Below are positions 52,434-64,000 of a DNA stretch of 64,000 nt, piece after piece. The stretch covers positions 6,062,965 through 6,126,964 of the forward strand of contig NC_133782.1 of the NCBI RefSeq assembly GCF_003597395.2, given 5' to 3'. The stretch is from Chelonoidis abingdonii. Its lineage: Eukaryota; Chordata; Testudines; Testudinidae. Every line of letters begins with the position of its first letter. The first letter of the stretch is position 1. A program made the translations under genes and the position numbers. The notes beneath the pieces were generated by a model. The model searched no databases, was not told where the DNA came from, and saw only the letters and a program-made list of their open reading frames with translations.

Positions 52434-54134
52434 CTGCAGCATGTAGCCACATGTACCCTGCAGGTGCAGACAAGGTCTGCGTAACTTAGCAACACAAGTC
52501 CCACTGGGCTTCAGCATTTTGGAGAATCTCACCCAAGCTCCAGCCCTGAATAGTTGACTGCCGAAGACAAAAGGCTTCTTCCAAAGGGCTGGTGGGAAGG
52601 GATCAAGCACACAATCAACCAAAATATTTACTTAGCAAGCACTAAATAGCCTCAGTCCTTTTATGTGCTTCAGCGAAGTCAGTGTTAGTTGGCGAACATC
52701 TCCTAGGCTTCCTGGAGGAAATGCTCCTCGTTCCAGTCTTTTCAAAGGAGTCCGGGCCATGGCTTTTCAGGTTGGTACAGCACTTGCACTCTGTGGGGTC
52801 ACTGGGAATACCAGAGGCACAATGCTTCCAGGACCTCCCACTGGGATAGTACAACTCCATGGACTTAGTTGCACCAGAACAGTTGAGCCATATCTAACAG
52901 AGATACTGAATTACTAAATGCATTTTGATCATGTATTTTGACAAGTGCTATTTACTTTAATTATTCATAATAATACATCATAATGTGCTGTTAAAAGCAC
53001 TGGAGCATATTTTGTAAAAAAGTAATGCGGTCTTAGTAATAGAATGCTTTCAGTCATGAAGTCGCTCTGTTATTAAATCTTTGAAGACAAGTGCAGAGAG
53101 GACACTGCTGTTGTTTAGTTTTTCTTTGTGTGTGTGAGTGTGTGAATTATTGGATTAGCAGATTAACAAAGGGAGAATTAATGAGGTTCTAATTTACTTT
53201 GTCTATTGTTCTGCTCCAACCCTTCTGGGAGCCAGTCTTGGCTTCAAGACAAAGCTTGTTAAAACCTACAGATGAGCCCCGAACCAAAATCTGAGATCTT
53301 AACAGCTCCAAGCTTTGGGAGGAATCAGATGATTCAACAATGGGAAGACTGTTGTTAGTAAATTGCTCATCAAGGTTTTCAAGCACATTGGTTACAGTTA
53401 GGAAAACAAAGCATGGTTTGAAGGTAACTAGAAAACAATGAGAAAAATTCAAAGCCAAGTTTACTGCCCTTCCTTCCTCTCCAAGACAACTAGATTTGGA
53501 GTTATCCTTTTTATCTGTCAAACAGAGCTGCTCAAAAATGGGGAAAATATTGAAAACACTTCATTGATATTTTTCATGTAGGTTTTTTTTCACTGATATT
53601 CAAAATTGCAATGAAAATTTCCATTGAAAATTTGGAACAGTTATACTATCAAATAACTGCTCATACAGCTTCTGGTATTCCTCTGAGAGCCTTATTGAGC
53701 TGTCACTCCCAGTCTTGCTTCAATATTTCACTTTGTGTGAGGTCTAAATAAAGATGTAACTCCCTGATTGCTGGAAGTCAGGGAGCAGATGGCCACAGCG
53801 GGTTTGAAATCCAGGGGTGATCTGCTAGCCTCATAGAAATCAATGGGAGTTTTGTCATTGATGTCAGTGGGTCAGGATTTCACCAAAGTTCCAAATTTTG
53901 CAAATTAGACCTGTCTCTGGGTAAGAACAAATCTGACCTTCCACTGTTCTGGTCACTGACCGTGGTCCTGAAATACTGATCAGTGGCCCTGGAACTGTTG
54001 GTGAATGGTGCAGGGCAGAAGAACTACCTAAGACGAGTTTGTATCTAAGTTCAATCCTTCCTTACAGGATTGTATTTGTTTTTATGTCTGTAGCAACACT
54101 CTCTTTAATGGAGGAGTGATTGATCCCATATTCC

Positions 54135-54255
54135 TTAGATTGTGAGCTCTTCAGGGCAGGGGTTGTCTCTTTGTTATAGATTTATACAGTGGTTAGCACA
54201 ATGGGATCTGACTTGTAGGCACTACTTCAGTACAAAGAAATAACAACAAAGTGGT
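54135..54255 (+). repeat. Dispersed CORE-SINE/LINE tail
   Basis: tagattgtgagctcttcagg, gcaggggttgtctctttgtt and agtggttagcacaatgggat; + strand member of the tail family. Confidence 0.65.
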
Positions 54256-55404
54256 AGGTCTGAATTCAAACTCCAAGCACCCCCTATATTTTGGGAATGT
54301 TTGGATCCTTTTCTGGATCTGCACTTAGTGGCTCCGGCCTAGATAAGTCCCTGCTGAAATCTGTGTAGTAACATCTCAGTGAATGTAGAATAAAACTCTT
54401 TCCAAGATGTGTTTCAATATAGAACAATCATTAAGATGCTTTTTGCTAAATATTTTGTCTAAATGGCATCTAATGGAAAGAGTTTATAGTGCTTATGTCT
54501 ATAAAATGCTTTAGGGAAAGCCACTGATTATATTTTTCTTCATATAAAAATGAGTTTGTTTTAAATTAATGTGCAGTAGGTTTAATTAACCCCATAAGTG
54601 CAGGGCTGGGGTGCAGTTTGAACCCTCAGAGGCAGCTGTGCCCGAAGTAGTTGAAGAGGCGGGGCAGTTTCAATTCTGGAGAGGGATACATAGGAGTGCT
54701 GCTTGCAGAGGCTGCCTGGAAGATGTTATGAATCACCACATCCCTGCCTGCTTCGCCCCATCCTGGCTTGCTCCACTCACTTTGTGGGCCATGCTGGACT
54801 ACGTGGGGAAGGAGGGTTGTAGCCCGCTGTGACCTTGCTCTGGGCGGACTTTCCATTGCTGGAGGCTACAAACCTAAGTTTCTTCATCCTTTGCCAGCAG
54901 ACACTTGGCAGTAAAGTTATACCGGTCTCTTCTCCTGCATTCTGGAGTTCAAGCATATCTTTGCAAATCTCCCACCTCATCCCACAACACACATACATGC
55001 CAACATCCCAACCCCTGCTTGGAACATTATAGCAGTATAATCAGTAATATATTCACAATTGTGAATCAGGCTGTATTAAGCTGCAGTAATTTGTACCTTC
55101 AGGATACTGCGCTTGGAAATAGGAAGGGAAGCCAGTTAATAGGCACTTTTAGAATGATTAGGAATAAACAGTTTCAGACTTTTATGCATGGAAATAACAC
55201 TGCCTCATTTGAAAGATCCACAGCTGAAAAGCTTGATGGGAGTTTGGGGAATACTGGGTTATTGTTCTCAGTCCTGAAGGAGCCATTCCATCTCCTACAT
55301 GGATGCTTTGGAGTAAAATGCATAAGCCTTCTCCCCAGAAGGCAGTGATGTGTATATGCCTGTTTAATGAGAAAAGCTGCCCATTCTGAGGGACGGAAGT
55401 AAAA

Positions 55405-55520
55405 ACCAGGATGGCCTGGTGGCTATCACACTGGACTGGCAATCAGAGGCTCTGGGTTGAGTGCCTAGCTGTGCCACAGATTCCCTGGGTGAACATAGGC
55501 AAGATAAGCTAGTAGAAAGG
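55405..55520 (+). repeat. MIR-type SINE, apparently interrupted
   Basis: MIR head and core ctggtggctatcacactgga, ctggcaatcagaggctctgg and ctgtgccacagattccctgg. The expected next part, gcctcagcttcctccactgt gaaatggggatagcaa, appears only at about 55776-55812, so roughly 250 bases may have been inserted between. Confidence 0.65.
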
Positions 55521-56085
55521 GGGCCCTAGGACTGGTGTAAACTCCACAGCACCTCTGTGGAACCCCTCTCTCCTACTGCAGAGGTGTTCTGGGATGGGCT
55601 GGGGTGGTCCAGAGAATGAAGGGAGAGAGCGGGATGGGAGGAGGCATGGCTGGGGTGATCATGTGCCTGGGAGATGTGTGCCCTGCCAATGGCAATAGGG
55701 CAGCACCATAGTAGGAGAGATACAAGCTGCCTCCTGGTAGTGGCACCAAGGAAGGATTAAATCTGGTCTTCTGAGCCTCAGCTTCCTCCACTGTGAAATG
55801 GGGATAGCAATACATGGGGTGCCTGAGGATACATCCACAGATCTTTGGGAGGGGCTGAGATAGCCGGGTGATGGGGATGTTGTATGTGCTGAGGCAGATG
55901 GCTAGAACACCTCTGAAGTTGCCTTGGCAAGATGCCATTTCCCCCCTGTAGGCAGAGTGTCTGTGGCAGTACGTTGTTGATTATAGCTGGCTGTTTCTGT
56001 GGCTGCTGCTGGTGGCAGCTATTGTGCTAAGGGCAGATATGTAGGCACAAGAAAGAAAGAATTTGTGACACTGCTGTGAGTGAAT

Positions 56086-56480
56086 CGTAGAAATGCTGGG
56101 CTGGAAGGGAACCTCGAGGGGTCATGGGGTCCAGCACACACACTGAGGCAGGATTAAGTATACCTAGATCATCCCTGACAGATATTTGTCTAACCTGTTC
56201 TTAAACACCTCCAGGAGTGGGGATTCCGCCACCAGCTAAGTAACCTAACCCAGAGCTTATAGTTAGAAAGCTTTTCCAAATATCTAACCTAAGTCTACCT
56301 GGCTGCAAAGCTGATTAATTCTTCTTCTTCCCTCGACAGACCTGGAGGACAATTGATCACTGTCCCTTTTTACATATTTGAAGACTGTTATCATATCCCT
56401 GCTGAGCCTTCTGTTTTCTAGACTAAACAGACCCAATTCTTTCAACCAGTTTTTCAATTCTTGTAAACCAGTTTCCATTG
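56086..56480 (-). repeat. CR1 LINE 3' end including the C-terminal coding tail
   Basis: Reverse CR1: agaaatgctgggctggaagg, gaacctcgaggggtcatggg, ccctgacagatatttgtcta. On the - strand the frame 56284-56496 reads LGLFSLENRRLSRDMITVFK and YVKRDSDQL, the usual last residues of the CR1 polyprotein. The rest of the element is missing. Confidence 0.8.
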
Positions 56481-56813
56481 TGCACAGATATAGCAAGCAG
56501 AGGAGCTTTGCACTGCCTCTGTAAGTACTCAGCAGTGTGGCTCCATCGCTCTAGAGAACATAAAAGATCCTGTAAACTTCTCTATGGGGCTCCCACATCC
56601 CCCTGTACATATGTATTTCTATAGACATAGCCACTGTGATGAATATGCCAGTGAAGTACCCTACAGGATAGAATCCTGGGAGCTGGCATAAGAATAACCA
56701 GGGAAGGGGGAGATTATGCTGAAGAGTGAATTGCATTCAGCTGTTTCAGTTTTCAATACGGGGCTAGCCAAAATGCCCTGGAGTGAACAGGCTTTGACTC
56801 TCTCTTTCCTCAG

Positions 56814-56924
56814 ATTACGCTCACCACCATCGGCTATGGGGACAAGTATCCACAGACCTGGAATGGGCGTCTCCTGGCTGCAACTTTCACCCTCATCGGA
56901 GTCTCCTTTTTTGCCCTCCCTGCT
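56814..56924 (+). CDS. KCNQ2: KCNQ2 exon 6: selectivity filter and first half of S6
   Basis: 111-bp exon, acceptor ttcctcag, donor gtaagt, phase 0 at both ends, residues 273-309. It begins [18 protein letters not shown], so the K+ selectivity signature T-I-G-Y-G-D (277-282) sits at the very start of the exon. Y284, responsible for the high TEA sensitivity of KCNQ2, is conserved. The rest encodes the P-S6 junction and S6 up to FFALPA. The PAG hinge is split by intron 6, with the glycine in exon 7. Intron 5 upstream is the longest intron fully inside the window (6,380 bp). Confidence 0.97.
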
Positions 56925-58765
56925 GTAAGTAAGCACCCAAACATTACCGTGAAAGCAGAACATGATATTTTCTCTAGACAGTCCCGTTTACATTCACCGA
57001 GGCTGCCGTCTCGCTTATATGGCTCTCTCCGATTTTTTTGATGGAGTTAACTTTGCAGACATTTAATTACTTATTGCAGCAAAAGGATTTCAGCTCAATG
57101 GCGAAATCCCAGTACTGGCAGCACCCAGTGTTCAAAATTCATGAATCAGGGCCCAGAAGGTCCTGAGGCTGCCTTGTGGAGTCATGAGATTGAGGTAGGG
57201 GGATGGGGAAGGAAGGGGGAACGACACATTTTGGGATTCATTTTGATATACTTTCTGTTTTTTTAACTTTTAGGCTTTACATTTTTGAGCTTTTCTGTGC
57301 AATCATGAGAGTGACAAACTTATTTTTGTTTTGAATAAAAGCTGAGACTCACACATAATCGCATGAATCCAGGAGCTGGGGTTTTAAGGAAAAAGATCAA
57401 ATATTGTGAGACTTGTGATAAAATCATGAGAGTTGGCAACACTGACTAGGAGGGGCAGGACCCGTGAGATGCCCAGGGACTGCAGTGAGCATTGTGTCTG
57501 CTTGGTGCCTCTCAGGATTTAGTCTTTTTAACTAAAAGATTAGAACAGTTCCATCTTTTGCATAGATCAGATACTTAGGGCCGGATTCTAAGCTGGTGTA
57601 AATCAGTGTAGCCACGTTGGTTTACAGCAGCAAAGGGTCTGTTCCAAGGCTTATGCATGAAAGGAGTTTTTTTAATTAATCCTTATTTATGAGAGAGAAA
57701 CACAAAGCGTTTGACTGAGCATTGGTGAGCACTTTCCCATTGGTTGCACTGAAGCCCTTCAGATTAGCTTTCAAGTGCCCAGCACCCATAACTGGAGCCA
57801 GATTTTCCAAGAACCTCAGTTCCCATTTGGACTCCTCCATCAGAGCTGGACTTTCCAAAAGCTCCCAGCTTCCGCAAACTGCATGTTTTTTTTAAAAATG
57901 TGCTGAGCTCTCTTGAAAATCTGGTCCCAGGGATGGAGGGTGCACATTTTTGAAAGTTTGGGCCTGCACATTTTTGAAAGTTTTTTGTTTCCTGCCACCA
58001 AACGTGGCATTTCAAGGAACATGAAAACAACCACATAATACTGAAGACTGTTTGGGCTTACATCTCTGTGGACTGGAACTGATCACAGAAAAACAGCCAA
58101 GTAACAATAGAATAATATGTTCTGTGCATCTCTATATTCTGGCTACGCATACTCCTTTGAATCAACACAGAGGACAACACGAGAGAGACACAGTTGTATA
58201 TTCATACTGCATGCACTCACTGACTTCCTTAGATATGAATGAAGAAGGGTCATGGGGGGAATGATAGGACAGGATAAAAATTCTGGATTGTGTGCTGCAA
58301 AATAAGTACAGATATTTGGGCAACTGAAACCATTGGCCTTGTTTTTGTCCCCAAATAGTCACAATCCAGTGATAGTGCCATTTCTTGCTCCTGAGCCACT
58401 GGGGAGATTTTATTAAGCTACCACAATCATTTTTGCAAACGTTTGGGAGTTCATTGCAGAAAACTGCTTTTTGTCTTGATGGAGCTGCAGCACTGGGTGA
58501 ACAGCTTACACTTTATTGCAACGCCTGAGAGAAGTAAAGCATTTACCCCCAGACTCCATGTCTCACAGTCATAGCATTTTATGGTGGGTGGAAATTATTA
58601 GCTTAGGGAGAGGGGAAGTACACCATGATCTTAATGGGACAGAAAATGAGAAGAGAACAAATCAGAGGAGAGAGCGAGCTGTCAGGGTAGAGCTATCACA
58701 AACGCAACCTTTTAGAGCCGGGCTAACGCACGGATTACTCTAAATGGTCTCATTCTTTCTTCCAG
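56925..58765 (+). other. KCNQ2: KCNQ2 intron 6
   Basis: 1,841 bp, GT...AG, phase 0. Contains a possible hAT-like MITE at about 57145-57444 (ends near gagagttggcaacactgact) and an ancient repeat at 57760-57970 (agccagattttccaagaacc, gaaaatctggtcccaggg). No exon. Confidence 0.9.
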
Positions 58766-58861
58766 GGCATTTTAGGTTCTGGCTTTGCCCTGAAGGTTCA
58801 AGAACAGCATCGGCAAAAGCACTTTGAGAAGAGGCGAAACCCTGCAGCGGGCCTGATTCAG
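58766..58861 (+). CDS. KCNQ2: KCNQ2 exon 7: end of S6, gate and start of helix A
   Basis: 96-bp exon, residues 310-341. The acceptor is tccag after a pyrimidine tract. The donor is cag/gttagc, a weak match to the consensus because of T at +3 and C at +6. It encodes the lower S6 ([18 protein letters not shown]), the basic stretch HFEKRRNPA that binds PIP2 in Kv7 channels, and the start of calmodulin-binding helix A. The IQ motif is split by intron 7: GLIQ here, AAWR in exon 8. If the donor is not used, the frame stays open for 33 further codons to a TGA at 58961-58963. No difference from the recalled human protein is seen in this exon. Confidence 0.96.

Positions 58862-64000
<5,139 letters not shown>

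Larger units (their letters stand above)
50434..56813 (+). other. KCNQ2: KCNQ2 intron 5
   Basis: 6,380 bp, GT...AG, phase 0, the longest complete intron here. Contains MIRs at 51120-51410 and 55405-55520, a MITE at 52297-52433, a dispersed tail at 54135-54255 and a CR1 3' end at 56086-56480. No coding exon is seen between exons 5 and 6. Confidence 0.9.

Overview
This is a vertebrate nuclear genomic window lying inside one large gene. Seven short exons on the + strand between 42208 and 61567 encode the membrane core of the voltage-gated potassium channel KCNQ2 (Kv7.2), from the end of S1 through S2-S6, the pore and the first calmodulin-binding helix. All seven have canonical AG/GT splice borders. 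Their lengths (91, 127, 176, 126, 111, 96 and 95 bases) and phases equal what I recall of the human KCNQ2 gene. Numbering therefore transfers directly: W236, the GYG filter at 279-281 and Y284 fall where expected. Exon 1 (N-terminus and start of S1) lies left of the window, and the exons for the rest of the cytoplasmic tail lie to the right.

The organism looks like a turtle (Testudines). The evidence is the combination of CR1-type LINE fragments, numerous MIR/CORE-SINE copies, Penelope-like relics, endogenous-retrovirus-type solo LTRs and short palindromic DNA-transposon derivatives that I associate with turtle genomes. This assignment rests on recalled repeat families and not on a search; the species cannot be named.

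Layout: 1-42207 is KCNQ2 intron 1 (truncated on the left, more than 42 kb). It has no coding exon that I can recognise and is full of mobile-element remains: a reverse-strand LTR nested in a CR1 element (1-1390), a CpG-rich palindromic MITE (5942-6234), a solo LTR inserted in an older repeat (6501-7720), CR1 3' ends (13097-13725, 18739-19190, 40590-41285), Penelope-like remains and an inverted dimer (20540-20690, 21583-21770), nested MITEs (23462-23940), a perfect-hairpin MITE (27801-28087) and a second LTR with a perfect 5-bp target duplication (36286-37247). From 42208 to 61567 the exons alternate with introns of about 1.8-6.4 kb that hold MIRs, CR1 pieces, a dead LINE reverse transcriptase and MITEs. 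From 61568 to the end is intron 8, which finishes with a C-rich tract.

Functionally there is one gene product in view: a tetrameric, slowly activating, non-inactivating neuronal K+ channel subunit (M-current). I find no second protein-coding gene, no RNA gene and no CRISPR or prokaryotic feature. Nothing here amounts to a new biological system. The most useful second looks are at the S1-S2 linker substitutions, the two weak splice donors with in-frame read-through, and several unusually well preserved insertion structures.
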